Positions 19,787-27,371 of a stretch of 64,000 bases of DNA are shown piece by piece. Within the stretch, counting starts at the first letter, position 1. The number at the start of each line of letters is the position of its first letter. Source of the stretch: Candidatus Neomarinimicrobiota bacterium (GTDB taxonomy: Bacteria > Fidelibacterota > Marinisomatia > SCGC-AAA003-L08 > TS1B11); the NCBI GenBank assembly GCA_022560655.1, contig JADFSS010000004.1, positions 1-64,000 on the forward strand, in the 5' to 3' direction. Below the pieces are notes generated by a model that saw nothing but the letters and a program-made list of their open reading frames with translations, did no database searches and had not been told where the DNA came from. A program made the position numbers and the translations under genes.

Positions 19787-20371
19787 TCAAGTCGCTGGGC
19801 TGCCCAACTTATCTATCAGGATGCGGCGCTGAGTTCTAATGGATTTAAAGTGGCTGGGCGTAAGTCCTGTCACGCTCTTAAACTGGCCGGAAAGATGCTG
19901 GACGCTGCTGTACCCAACTTGGTACGCAATCTCGCTGAGCGTTAGCTCCTCGTAGACCAGAAGTTCTTTGACGCGCTCAATTTTCTGCAAGATAATGTAC
20001 TTTTCAATCGTAATCCGCTCTACAGAAGAAAAAAGATTGCTCAGGTACGAGTAATCTCTCCCCACCTCATCAGCGATCACATCGGATAAATTCCTGTTCA
20101 AGTTTTCCAGCTGATTTTGGTAGATCAGGTTAATGATAACGATTTTTATTTTTTCGACGAGGCTGGCCTTTTTATCGACAAGGAGCTCGAACCCATTATC
20201 CTCGAGAACTCTTCTCACAATTTTCAGGTCAATGTCATCTCGCTGAGACGTGACGACCGCTTTTCCTAATTGGACTTCAAGTGGCGAGAATCCCACGGCC
20301 TCCAGCTCCTCCTTCACGACCCGGATACAACGTTCACAAACCATGTTCTTAATGATCAATTCTTGCTTCAT
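19787..20371 (-). CDS. HMA domain fused to AraC-type DNA-binding domain (metal-responsive regulator, inferred)
   Basis: A 194-residue regulator. Residues 1-70 form a heavy-metal-associated fold with the Cys pair in KNMVCERCIRVV, like Cu(I) chaperones. After a linker the C-terminus is an AraC/XylS helix-turn-helix: LTLSEIAYQVGYSSVQHLS, then FKSVTGLTPSHFK. AraC domains normally activate transcription, and the fused sensor plus position between copper genes suggests copper-dependent control of the island. The coding sequence is visibly richer in A and T than its neighbours, a sign of recent transfer; related proteins are, as far as I recall, common in Bacteroidetes. The gap to the His-rich gene upstream is 26 bases. 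Confidence 0.85.
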   Translation of the reverse strand: MKQELIIKNMVCERCIRVVKEELEAVGFSPLEVQLGKAVVTSQRDDIDLKIVRRVLEDNGFELLVDKKASLVEKIKIVIINLIYQNQLENLNRNLSDVIADEVGRDYSYLSNLFSSVERITIEKYIILQKIERVKELLVYEELTLSEIAYQVGYSSVQHLSGQFKSVTGLTPSHFKSIRTQRRILIDKLGSPAT

Positions 20372-20397
20372 CAGGATGCGATGGTCTGTCTGGCCGA

Positions 20398-20670
20398 CTA
20401 TTTCTCAATCTGCCAGATTTTACCCCCTTTTTCCACGATTGACTCCGCAGTGTTTGCGTTATCTTCATGAATGTGAGGATGCACCATGACCAGCGTCCCA
20501 TCAGGCAATCTTATTCGGTCAGCATGCCCCGTGAGCCCAGAGCCCAAAGCTGCATCCACCGAAACCGTGTACTTTGTGCCTCCGTGGTCAAATGTGACAC
20601 CCTTTGGGGCTTCATGGTCCCCTTGCGGATCTTCATGAATGTGATCATGTGGAACATGGTCGTTGTCCAT
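20398..20670 (-). CDS. Small His-rich protein in copper island, unrecognised
   Basis: About 90 residues, without signal peptide or membrane segment. The N-terminus is packed with His and Asp (DHVPHDHIHEDPQGDHE), followed by a small domain with VTFDHGGTKYTVSV and VMVHPHIHEDN. The ATG at 20670 has AAGGG nine bases upstream; a GTG at 20679 is the alternative start. It precedes the HMA-AraC gene by 26 bases. The composition and setting suggest cytoplasmic metal binding, but I do not recognise the family. Confidence 0.65.
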   Translation of the reverse strand: MDNDHVPHDHIHEDPQGDHEAPKGVTFDHGGTKYTVSVDAALGSGLTGHADRIRLPDGTLVMVHPHIHEDNANTAESIVEKGGKIWQIEK

Positions 20671-20679
20671 ATCATGCAC

Positions 20680-20894
20680 CCTTAGTTATCGGCTTCTGGA
20701 CTTTAAACTCAGCCCCTGAGTTCGACGCTCACGCCGGGAGATTCAGCCAGAATCCATCTGCCGTATTGATCTAAAGCCCCGGCGGTGATGGCCTTGCGTC
20801 TTAAATGTACTTTCGTAAATATCGCTGCAACACGGCAGTAGTAAGTTAAGTTGCGCCACCTCTCTGAGGACGATTTATGCCCCTGTGGGGGAGG
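20680..20894. other. Intergenic stretch in copper island, no gene seen
   Basis: Between the His-rich gene and the detached metal-binding tail of the multicopper oxidase I find no convincing coding sequence, RNA or terminator. With the fragment at 20895-21002 it makes about 320 bases without an intact gene. It may hold the promoter for the His-rich/HMA-AraC/copA genes. Confidence 0.5.
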
Positions 20895-21002
20895 CTATTT
20901 CCGTTCTGTCCGGCCCACGGCCGTAAGCTTCATACCGCAAACGGCGCAGGAGCCAGCTTGCGTATGACGAACCTCAGGGTGCATGGGGTATGCGTAGATC
21001 AC
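20895..21002 (-). pseudogene. Detached heavy-metal-binding tail, probably frameshifted from the multicopper oxidase
   Basis: Immediately after the oxidase stop, in another minus-strand frame, lies a 35-codon stretch reading VIYAYPMHPEVRH then GSCAVCGMKL and ending in TAG at 20895. This is the same Cys-rich module found twice in the neighbouring CopA (CPMHPEV...CPKCGM), with the first Cys changed to Tyr. The frame stays open upstream across the last 50 or so bases of the oxidase gene, so a single indel would join the two. Either a real frameshift, a sequencing indel, or a separately translated small protein from the GTG at 21002. Confidence 0.6.
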
Positions 21003-22279
21003 GGCTTCGTCGGCTCCAGACGCTGCCCCGCGGGAACCTTTTCGGCCACGGTCCCTTCGGGGGGCTGGTACCAGGCCGCCCCATCGCCGGCCTTTAGATG
21101 GTCTCTCACCTTCAAGATTGTGAACATCCCACCCATTTGGATGGCACCGTAGGGCCCGTCCCCGGCCATCATGGGGAGGGTGTTTTCAGGTCCTGCCATG
21201 TGCCCCGCCATGGCTTGCATGCCACCCATGCCTGTTCTCTCCATCGCCATGTAGTGCGGCAGAAGCTCCCGAATCTTCTCTTGCACATCTGCCTGGTCGA
21301 CGCCCAGCATGTTTGGAAGGTCGTGACCCATGGCGTTCATGGGATGGTGTCGTCGATGGCAGTGGAGCGCCCAATCTCCGGGATTGGCGATAAGCTCGAT
21401 GTCGCGAGTCTGGCCGGGCGCCACCAGTACGGTCGTTTCGGGCCACTGGGCGGAGAGCGGAATATCGCCCCCATCGGTGGCCACCACCTTGAATGAATGA
21501 CCGTGCAGGTGGATGGGGTGCGTTTCTTGGGCTACGTTGGCAAAGCGGATCCGAATGCGTTCCCCCGTGCGCGCAACCAGGGGTGCGGTCCCAGGATAGG
21601 CCCGGCTGTTAAACGTGAAGATATTGAAATCCGTCATGATTTTCGGGTTCGGCCGCGACGAGCCGGGGGCAACGAACCACTCGCTCAAAAAGATGGCGAA
21701 GTCACGATCGATCTTCCGTTCCCGCTGCTTGGGGTGGATGATAAAAAAGCCCATCGTTCCCAGACCGATTTGCGTCATCTCGTCTCCATGGGAATGGTAC
21801 ATCTGAGTGCCGTGTTGGCGCAGAGTGAACTCGTAAGCAAAGGTCTCACCAGGGGCAATTCCCCGCTGGGTCAGGCCTTGGACACCGTCCATCCCACTGG
21901 GCAGGATGACCCCGTGCCAGTGCACGGCGGTGGGTTCCGGCAGCTGGTTGGTCACCAGGATTCGGACCCGGTCCCCCTCAATCGCCTCAATGGTCGGTCC
22001 CGGCGTCTGACCATTGTAGCCCCAGGCCTTGATAACCATCCCCGGAGCTACCTCCCACTGGATTTCTTCGACCACCAAGTGAAACTCCTTTACCCCGTCC
22101 ACCATTTTCCAGGGGAGCGTGCTGCCGTTGGGCGTTACCACCGGGGTATAGGGCAGGTTCGCTTTGATATTCGTGCCTGGTGGACCGCTCCCTGCTAAGG
22201 GGATGGTCCCGAGCATCAAGACCAGGGCAACAGCTGCGCCGAGCGGTGTGAAGGAAAAATGAAAGTGGTGCTTCTTCAT
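20999..22279 (-). CDS. Periplasmic multicopper oxidase
   Basis: A 426-residue cupredoxin-domain oxidase with an N-terminal signal sequence. All four copper-ligand motifs are visible: HWHG, MYHSHGDEMTQ, HPIHLHGHSF and WALHCHRRHHPMNAMGHD. The last one, with extra His and Met, is the form seen in copper/manganese oxidases of metal-resistance loci. Likely converts periplasmic Cu(I) to less toxic Cu(II). Start ATG overlaps the stop of the outer-membrane gene (ATGA) and has GGAGGT eight bases upstream. The C-terminus is Met-rich (MGGMQAMAGHMAG) and then stops where a metal-binding module continues in another frame. Confidence 0.9.
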   Translation of the reverse strand: MKKHHFHFSFTPLGAAVALVLMLGTIPLAGSGPPGTNIKANLPYTPVVTPNGSTLPWKMVDGVKEFHLVVEEIQWEVAPGMVIKAWGYNGQTPGPTIEAIEGDRVRILVTNQLPEPTAVHWHGVILPSGMDGVQGLTQRGIAPGETFAYEFTLRQHGTQMYHSHGDEMTQIGLGTMGFFIIHPKQRERKIDRDFAIFLSEWFVAPGSSRPNPKIMTDFNIFTFNSRAYPGTAPLVARTGERIRIRFANVAQETHPIHLHGHSFKVVATDGGDIPLSAQWPETTVLVAPGQTRDIELIANPGDWALHCHRRHHPMNAMGHDLPNMLGVDQADVQEKIRELLPHYMAMERTGMGGMQAMAGHMAGPENTLPMMAGDGPYGAIQMGGMFTILKVRDHLKAGDGAAWYQPPEGTVAEKVPAGQRLEPTKP

Positions 22280-23850
22280 CGTGGCTTACCTCCTTGATGA
22301 TGGTGGTGCTCTTCAGGTGGTTTCTCTGGTTCGTCGTGCTGCATGTGGTGCTCCTCAGGCGGTTTCTTTGGTTCGTCGTGCTGCATGTGGTGCTCCTCAG
22401 GCGGTTTCTCTGGTTCATCGTGCTGCATGTGGTGCTCCTCAGGCGGTATCTCTGACTCGTCATTTTTCATTGGCGTTCCGTCGTCTCGGGTGAGAGTTGA
22501 CAACCTTCCACCCACAGCTCGCTCCAGCTCAGACTGGGCGACCCAGTAGTCCGTTAACGCCTCTATGTATTGGCTTCGCACATCGATTTCATTCCTTTTG
22601 GCCTGCAGCAGGGCGTAGACCCCCTTGAGCATGTAGTTATAATGCCGTTGTGATAAATGAACCACCTGCTCGTGTAGCGGGATGATGTTATCCCGATAGT
22701 ATTCCACCCTCGCTCGGGCGGCAAGCAACTGACTCCGGTGAATCCGCACCTCTGAGCGTACCTGCCGTTCCATGGCTTCCAGCTGCTTCTTGCTTTGCCT
22801 CAGTTGGCTCTGAATTCGGGCGCTTGCCGCCTGCCCCCGATCGAAGATGGGGATACCGATCTCCACTGTAGGACCCAGCAAGTTGGGCCGATCCGCCTCT
22901 CGCTCAGTATTCACGCCCAGCGTTACGGGCGAAACCACTCCAAATCGAGCCAGCGATAACGCCCGCTGAAGAATCTGGGTTTGTTGGCGCGCGGCAGCCA
23001 AATCCAAGCGTTGAGAAATAGCCCGATCTTCCAGTGCTCCCGAGGGGGGTTCCTGATGGGGAAGCTCGGGCAGAACAGCCTTGATCTTCCAAATATTATC
23101 AGGCTCCGCGAGACCCATGAGGCTGCTCAAACGCTCACGTTTGGCGACGATCCCAGCCTCGCTTTGCATGAGCCTGACCTTTGCCTCATGGAAGGCCGCC
23201 CGCTGGTTCGATAGGTCCAAAATGCTAATGTTACCGGCCATGTGCTGGTGCTCGGCCAACTCCGAGGCAGATTCAGCGGCTTGCACAACGGTCCGCTGCA
23301 TAGCTAGGAGCTGCTGATCACCCTGCAGCGTGTAATACGTCGAGCGTACTTCTAGGGCCAAGTTCAGCACGGCGCTTCCGACGTTGAAGCCAGCCTGTTT
23401 AAACTTCTCCGATGCGAGTTTTTTGCGCGCAGGTAGAAGTATAATGTCCAGGAAATTCTGCTCCACGGAAAACTCCGTGTTGTTGCTCCCTTCCTGAGCC
23501 GGAAAGCGAACGCGGGCAGCAAAGACGGGATTTTTCAGTAGACCGGCTTGCACCACATCGGCCTGGGCGATGCCGAGGTCTTCGAAGGTCGCCTGAAGGG
23601 AAGGGTTGTTCAGGAGGGCGACCTGCACGGCCTCATCCGCTGAGAGTTTTTTGCTCAACATCGACTGAATTTGTTCCACGACTTCACGGTCCTCAGGCTT
23701 TCCCTGGATCCAATGGATGTGTGCTCCCGACCGTGTTTCAACCTGTTCTTGCACACCACGGAACCCGCCGTCCAAGGGGACGGACGCACAACTGGAAACG
23801 ATGAACAGGCCGGCAAACGCCCTGACAGCTGTCCAAACATGATACTTCAT
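22276..23850 (-). CDS. TolC/CusC-like outer-membrane factor lipoprotein with His-rich repeat tail
   Basis: A 524-residue outer-membrane efflux protein. The signal peptide ends in a lipobox-like LFIVSSC, so it should be lipidated. Long helical segments rich in Ala, Gln and Arg, such as LALEVRSTYYTLQGDQQLLA and NEIDVRSQYIEALTDYWVAQ, are typical of TolC-family trimers. The last 60 or so residues are a tandem repeat of 14 residues (HMQHDEPEKPPEEH), ending HHHHQGG, which would add a metal-binding tail. No RND transporter or adaptor gene is in the island, so its inner-membrane partner is unknown. It overlaps the multicopper oxidase start by 4 bases. Confidence 0.88.
   Translation of the reverse strand: MKYHVWTAVRAFAGLFIVSSCASVPLDGGFRGVQEQVETRSGAHIHWIQGKPEDREVVEQIQSMLSKKLSADEAVQVALLNNPSLQATFEDLGIAQADVVQAGLLKNPVFAARVRFPAQEGSNNTEFSVEQNFLDIILLPARKKLASEKFKQAGFNVGSAVLNLALEVRSTYYTLQGDQQLLAMQRTVVQAAESASELAEHQHMAGNISILDLSNQRAAFHEAKVRLMQSEAGIVAKRERLSSLMGLAEPDNIWKIKAVLPELPHQEPPSGALEDRAISQRLDLAAARQQTQILQRALSLARFGVVSPVTLGVNTEREADRPNLLGPTVEIGIPIFDRGQAASARIQSQLRQSKKQLEAMERQVRSEVRIHRSQLLAARARVEYYRDNIIPLHEQVVHLSQRHYNYMLKGVYALLQAKRNEIDVRSQYIEALTDYWVAQSELERAVGGRLSTLTRDDGTPMKNDESEIPPEEHHMQHDEPEKPPEEHHMQHDEPKKPPEEHHMQHDEPEKPPEEHHHHQGGKPR
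22304..22460 (-). repeat. 42-bp tandem repeats encoding His-rich tail
   Basis: Three full copies (22304-22345, 22346-22387, 22388-22429) and a partial fourth of a 42-base unit encode 14-residue repeats of the outer-membrane factor tail. Copies differ at few positions, so the array arose by recent slippage or unequal exchange. Being in frame and coding, it is not a CRISPR or regulatory array. Confidence 0.9.
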
Positions 23851-24238
23851 ACGGGCAACCTACATTTAGCGATGATACGTCCCAACAGAGGGCCAAAGAC
23901 CGCTGCCACGCACCCGCTCATGGGCGGCCAAAGCGCTTTGCCCGGCTGCCTTGAGCGCCTGGTCGGTGCGAAAGAGTAGCTCCACATCTGGAGGTAGCGG
24001 CGCCGCAGCCTTCGATCCGCCTGGCTGGGCCGGACGCAGGCCGGCGAGCAACCCCGCGCACTGTGCCCAACAGGGCAGCCCGGGGAATTTGAGGACCGCT
24101 GGGCTCCAGTCATATCCGACCAGCTGGTGAGAAAAATCTTGGGAAGTCATACTACCTCGACAGTCGACAATAATTAGCAGTTGGCCACCGGTGTTTGTCA
24201 GCAACCGGCGATCCAGGAATCGGACGATCGAGGCTAGG
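23851..24238. other. 388-base stretch without a recognised gene
   Basis: Two minus-strand frames are open here. One (23866-24150) has a Shine-Dalgarno and is listed separately as a candidate. The other (23847-24113) overlaps the outer-membrane gene start by ATGA but has an Arg/Cys-rich, unprotein-like composition. I see no RNA gene or terminator. Confidence 0.4.
23866..24150 (-). CDS. Candidate small protein, unrecognised
   Basis: A 94-residue open frame starting ATG with GAGGT seven bases upstream, on the strand of the copper genes and ending 15 bases before the outer-membrane factor. It includes LPCWAQC and a helical-looking C-terminal half (RTDQALKAAGQSALAAHE). Codon use is compatible with coding but the frame is short and no family is recognised; it may be spurious. 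Confidence 0.35.
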   Translation of the reverse strand: MTSQDFSHQLVGYDWSPAVLKFPGLPCWAQCAGLLAGLRPAQPGGSKAAAPLPPDVELLFRTDQALKAAGQSALAAHERVRGSGLWPSVGTYHR

Positions 24239-24577
24239 CTAAATCAGAAGGGGAATAAGCTGGGGGGGATGAAAGGTCCGGGCGAAATCGACCCTCCCCG
24301 TCAGGGCGAAGGCTAAGCTTGCGCTGGCTCCTGCCGGGTAGAGCACGCTATACGTCGGCAAGGCTGCGCTCTTGTACTGTGGCGATACAACTGCCGGAAC
24401 CGCATGAGGTGCCACTTCTACATCCATAGCGAAGCATGCCTGCATGGACATTTCCGAGTGGCAGACGCCCACTTCCACCATGCAGCAGGGGCTCTCGCAG
24501 TCCGCCTGAGACGCCAGCAACGGTGACACGAGCGGAGCGATCCAGATCAGAAGTGCAAGGGTGGCTTTGGGTTTCAT
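24239..24577 (-). CDS. Small secreted Cys-rich protein at head of copper island, unrecognised
   Basis: 112 residues with a signal peptide (KPKATLALLIWIAPLVSPLLA) followed by a cysteine cluster, ADCESPCCMVEVGVCHSEM, plus further Met and Cys (MQACFAMD). A short hydrophobic segment and FHPPQLIP close it. Small periplasmic proteins with paired cysteines often head copper-efflux operons in FCB bacteria, so a periplasmic metal-binding or sensing role is a reasonable guess, not more. Divergent from the TPR protein gene across 158 bases, where the island promoter probably lies. Confidence 0.6.
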   Translation of the reverse strand: MKPKATLALLIWIAPLVSPLLASQADCESPCCMVEVGVCHSEMSMQACFAMDVEVAPHAVPAVVSPQYKSAALPTYSVLYPAGASASLAFALTGRVDFARTFHPPQLIPLLI

Positions 24578-24735
24578 CCTGGCCTGAAGTTACTGCTAAT
24601 TTCAATTTGCCAGCAAACGGATTGTTCCGTGCCGAGAGGGGGTTGCCGCCCTCAGACCGGGTGGCAAACCACTGGTCACCAGCCCTTGCGCAGCCTAATT
24701 TCACCCGTCGTCCGCCCGGGATATCGAGGATAAAC

Positions 24736-25449
24736 GTGCTCAAACCGCCCAAAACAATCACGCGCAAGGAACTCAAGCGCGACCCGCTCATGGAGGCACT
24801 TTACAAGTTGCGTCAGGTCTGGCTGGCTAAGCGAACTCGCATCGTCCGGTACGGCGGCGGCGGCGCGGCACTGCTAGTCGTCGTCTTTCTAGCCACCCTT
24901 GACCCCCCCCTCTGGCGCGTGGGGCAAGATGAAAAGGCAAGTGGAGCCGTGGGCATCAGTTTTATTGAGTACAGCCGGGGGAACTACAACACGGTTATTG
25001 CGCAGCTCAGCCCCTACGTGGAGGAATATCGCGGCCTCAAGTCCTTTGCCAATGGGTTGTTCCTGCTGGCACGGTCCGAGCTGCACGTGGGCGATTCTAC
25101 CCGCGCGGAAACCCACTTCCGGCTCTACCTGGACGAATACGGCAGCGATCCGTTGGGGAAGTCGGGTGCGCTGGCAGGACTGGGCGTGATTGTTGAGGGG
25201 CGCGGCGACTATTTGGAAGCCTCGGACCTATTTGAGCAGGCGAGGCGTTCGGCTCCAACCGCCTCCCTCCGGTGGCAATATGCCCTCCATGCCGGTCGCG
25301 ACCTGCTGCTGGCTGATCTACCCGCTGAGGCCCTTGAAATTCTCGAGCCGTTGCTTGAGGAGGAAAATATGGGTTTCCAGAAGCGCTATGAGGTCCTCTC
25401 CCTTGTATCCACAGCAAGAGCATTGCTCACGGGGGGCCGGGACGCTTAA
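24736..25449 (+). CDS. Membrane-anchored TPR protein (TPR_21/YfgM-like)
   Basis: A 237-residue protein with a basic cytoplasmic N-terminus (TITRKELKRDPLMEALYK), a single transmembrane segment (GGAALLVVVFLATL) and a periplasmic part made of tetratricopeptide-like helical pairs (YSRGNYNTVIAQLSPYVEEY, GDSTRAETHFRLYLDEY, GDYLEASDLFEQARRSAP). The layout resembles YfgM-type proteins that accompany exported polypeptides. I choose the GTG at 24736, with GAGGA five bases upstream, because the frame above it reads as non-protein-like sequence. A strong terminator follows 42 bases after its stop. Confidence 0.8.
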   Translation: MLKPPKTITRKELKRDPLMEALYKLRQVWLAKRTRIVRYGGGGAALLVVVFLATLDPPLWRVGQDEKASGAVGISFIEYSRGNYNTVIAQLSPYVEEYRGLKSFANGLFLLARSELHVGDSTRAETHFRLYLDEYGSDPLGKSGALAGLGVIVEGRGDYLEASDLFEQARRSAPTASLRWQYALHAGRDLLLADLPAEALEILEPLLEEENMGFQKRYEVLSLVSTARALLTGGRDA

Positions 25450-25490
25450 CTCCTTGCTGACAGTAATGCGAAACCGTAAATTGTGGGCTG

Positions 25491-25521
25491 GAAAGTGGGT
25501 CGGGCGACCCACTTTCTTTTT
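25491..25521 (+). terminator. Rho-independent terminator immediately before rimP
   Basis: Perfect 11-bp stem GAAAGTGGGTC / GACCCACTTTC with a 4-base loop, followed by TTTTT. It ends only eight bases before the rimP ATG, so besides ending the TPR gene transcript it may act as an attenuator in the leader of the rimP-nusA operon. Confidence 0.85.
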
Positions 25522-25529
25522 ATGAAAGT

Positions 25530-25994
25530 ATGGCAGAGGTGCTTGATATAGGTGATTATCTCTTGGGCAAGGCCCTGGGGGCGGACGTACATGTTTTAGC
25601 CGCCAGCATGAGCGATGGGGGCGCCCGTCCGGTTGTGAGAATTATAGTGGATACTCCCGGTGGCATCACGATCGATGAAATTGCCGACTTAACCCGGCGG
25701 CTCAAGGCCGATGAAGGCCTGGCAGAGCAGCTTGGCAGCGCTGAATTCGGGCTCGAGATCACCTCGCCCGGCATCCATGCGGGCCTGACTGAGCAGTGGC
25801 AGTATCCCCGCCACAAGGGGATGCTCTTGCAGGTGCAAATCCAAACTTCCGATGGTGACGAAAGCGGTGGCCGCAGTGTCAGCGGGCGGCTGGTGCGTAC
25901 CCGGCCGGAAGGCATCGTTCTAGAACTGCACGGGGGCGAGGAAACCATTGGCTGGGAGGAAATCAGGCATGCGGCGGTGCAGCTAGATTGGTAA
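25530..25994 (+). CDS. rimP: Ribosome maturation factor RimP
   Basis: A 154-residue protein needed for 30S maturation. The N-terminal alpha/beta domain (VVRIIVDTPGGITIDEIADL) and the conserved LEITSPGIH turn at about 86-94 are diagnostic, and a small C-terminal SH3-like barrel follows (GRLVRTRPEGIVLELHGG). The ATG at 25530 has no Shine-Dalgarno and sits beside a terminator hairpin; a GTG at 25539 is an alternative. Position before nusA is the classical arrangement. Confidence 0.92.
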   Translation: MAEVLDIGDYLLGKALGADVHVLAASMSDGGARPVVRIIVDTPGGITIDEIADLTRRLKADEGLAEQLGSAEFGLEITSPGIHAGLTEQWQYPRHKGMLLQVQIQTSDGDESGGRSVSGRLVRTRPEGIVLELHGGEETIGWEEIRHAAVQLDW

Positions 25995-26010
25995 CCGAGG
26001 AGAATCTATC

Positions 26011-27339
26011 TTGATACACCAGGAGATCGTCGAATCATTTTCCGCCATAGCCAGGGAAAAGAATATTGATCGGACTCTCCTGGGCTCCATTATGGAAGAA
26101 CTCTTCATGACGCTCATTGAGAAGCGGTATGGCGAGGAGTACACCAATTTCAGCGTGATTGTGAATATGGATAAGGGCACCATCGAGATTTACCAGGAGA
26201 AAACCGTCGTCGAGGAAGTAGACAATCCGGTGCTGGAAATAAGGCTGGAGGAGGCGCAGGCGGTAGAGCCCGATCTGGCGGTGGGTGATCCCTTCATCGA
26301 GATACTCGATCCCGCCGGTTTCGGCCGCCGCCTCATCACAACCGCAAAACAGTTTCTCAGTCAGCGTATACGGGAGATCGAGAAGCAGTCCATATACGAC
26401 GAGTATGTGCAACTGGTGGGCACCATAGCCGCCGGCGATGTCCACCAGGTGCGACGAGACAATGTCTTCCTCAATATTGACAAGGTGGAACTGCGGCTCC
26501 CCAAGCACGAGCAGATCCCCAACGAGCGCTACCGCCGGGGTAGTACGGTGCGGGCGTTGATCAAATCGGTGGAGATCACGCCGAAGGGGCCCGACATCGT
26601 CGTTTCCCGTAGCGATGATAACTTTTTGGTGCGCCTATTCGAAATGGAGGTACCGGAGATCGAGGACGGCATCATCGAAATAAAGGCTGTTGCCCGCGCG
26701 CCGGGTGAACGCAGCAAAATTGTGGTCTATTCCCACGATAGACGGATTGATGCCGTCGGCGCCTGCGTCGGCATGCGGGGCAGCCGAATTCAATCCGTCG
26801 TCCGCGAGCTCAATGGCGAGAAGATCGACATCATCAATTGGAGCGATCAGCCGGAAATCCTCGTATCGCGGGCGCTTACGCCTGCCAAACCCATCAACCT
26901 ACTCATCATGGAGGATCGCCCCTACATCATGGCGGTTTTCAGCGATGAGGAGCTGCCCACGGCCATCGGCAGAAGTGGCCAGAACATCAAACTTGCATCG
27001 CAAGTCTCCGGCTATACCATCGATGCGGTCAAGCAGTCTGAGTATGAGGGGCCCAAACTCAAGACCATCTACCTGGACGAGCTGGTAGCTCTTGGAAAGG
27101 CCCGCATAGAGGTGCTGGCACAGGCCGATATCCACACTGCGGACGAGTTCCTGAAGAGCGCCCCGGAAGATATCCTGGCACTCAAGGGCTTTGGACCCAA
27201 GACCTACGAAAAGGTGCACGGCATTATTTCTGAGGAGGTGTCAAACCTTGAGGAAAGCGAGGGCAACGGTGAGTCCGGAGATGAGGGTGCAGAAGTCACC
27301 GCGGCGGTAGAGGCAGGGTCAAAGGAGCCGGTCGCCTAG
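26011..27339 (+). CDS. nusA: Transcription termination/antitermination factor NusA
   Basis: Binds RNA polymerase and nascent RNA, influencing pausing, termination and antitermination. 442 residues: N-terminal polymerase-binding domain (1-120), S1 domain (about 130-200), two KH domains (including VGACVGMRGSRIQSVVREL and AIGRSGQNIKLASQVSG), a helix-hairpin-helix segment (LALKGFGPKTYEKV), then an acidic tail. The TTG start is set by GAGGAGA eight bases upstream. 16 bases after rimP. Confidence 0.96.
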   Translation: MIHQEIVESFSAIAREKNIDRTLLGSIMEELFMTLIEKRYGEEYTNFSVIVNMDKGTIEIYQEKTVVEEVDNPVLEIRLEEAQAVEPDLAVGDPFIEILDPAGFGRRLITTAKQFLSQRIREIEKQSIYDEYVQLVGTIAAGDVHQVRRDNVFLNIDKVELRLPKHEQIPNERYRRGSTVRALIKSVEITPKGPDIVVSRSDDNFLVRLFEMEVPEIEDGIIEIKAVARAPGERSKIVVYSHDRRIDAVGACVGMRGSRIQSVVRELNGEKIDIINWSDQPEILVSRALTPAKPINLLIMEDRPYIMAVFSDEELPTAIGRSGQNIKLASQVSGYTIDAVKQSEYEGPKLKTIYLDELVALGKARIEVLAQADIHTADEFLKSAPEDILALKGFGPKTYEKVHGIISEEVSNLEESEGNGESGDEGAEVTAAVEAGSKEPVA

Positions 27340-27371
27340 TCAGACGAAGCGGCGACCCGTACCCCCGAAAC

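Noticed and set aside
20877-21152. Plus-strand frame across the end of the multicopper oxidase
   Set aside because: The minus-strand oxidase and metal-binding module explain the same bases; the plus frame has no recognised character.
22304-22460. Tandem repeats considered as a CRISPR array
   Set aside because: Units abut without spacers and encode an in-frame protein repeat.
23847-24113. Minus-strand frame overlapping the outer-membrane factor start by ATGA
   Set aside because: Arg/Cys-rich, unprotein-like sequence; the competing frame 23866-24150 has a better ribosome site, so the overlap is probably chance.
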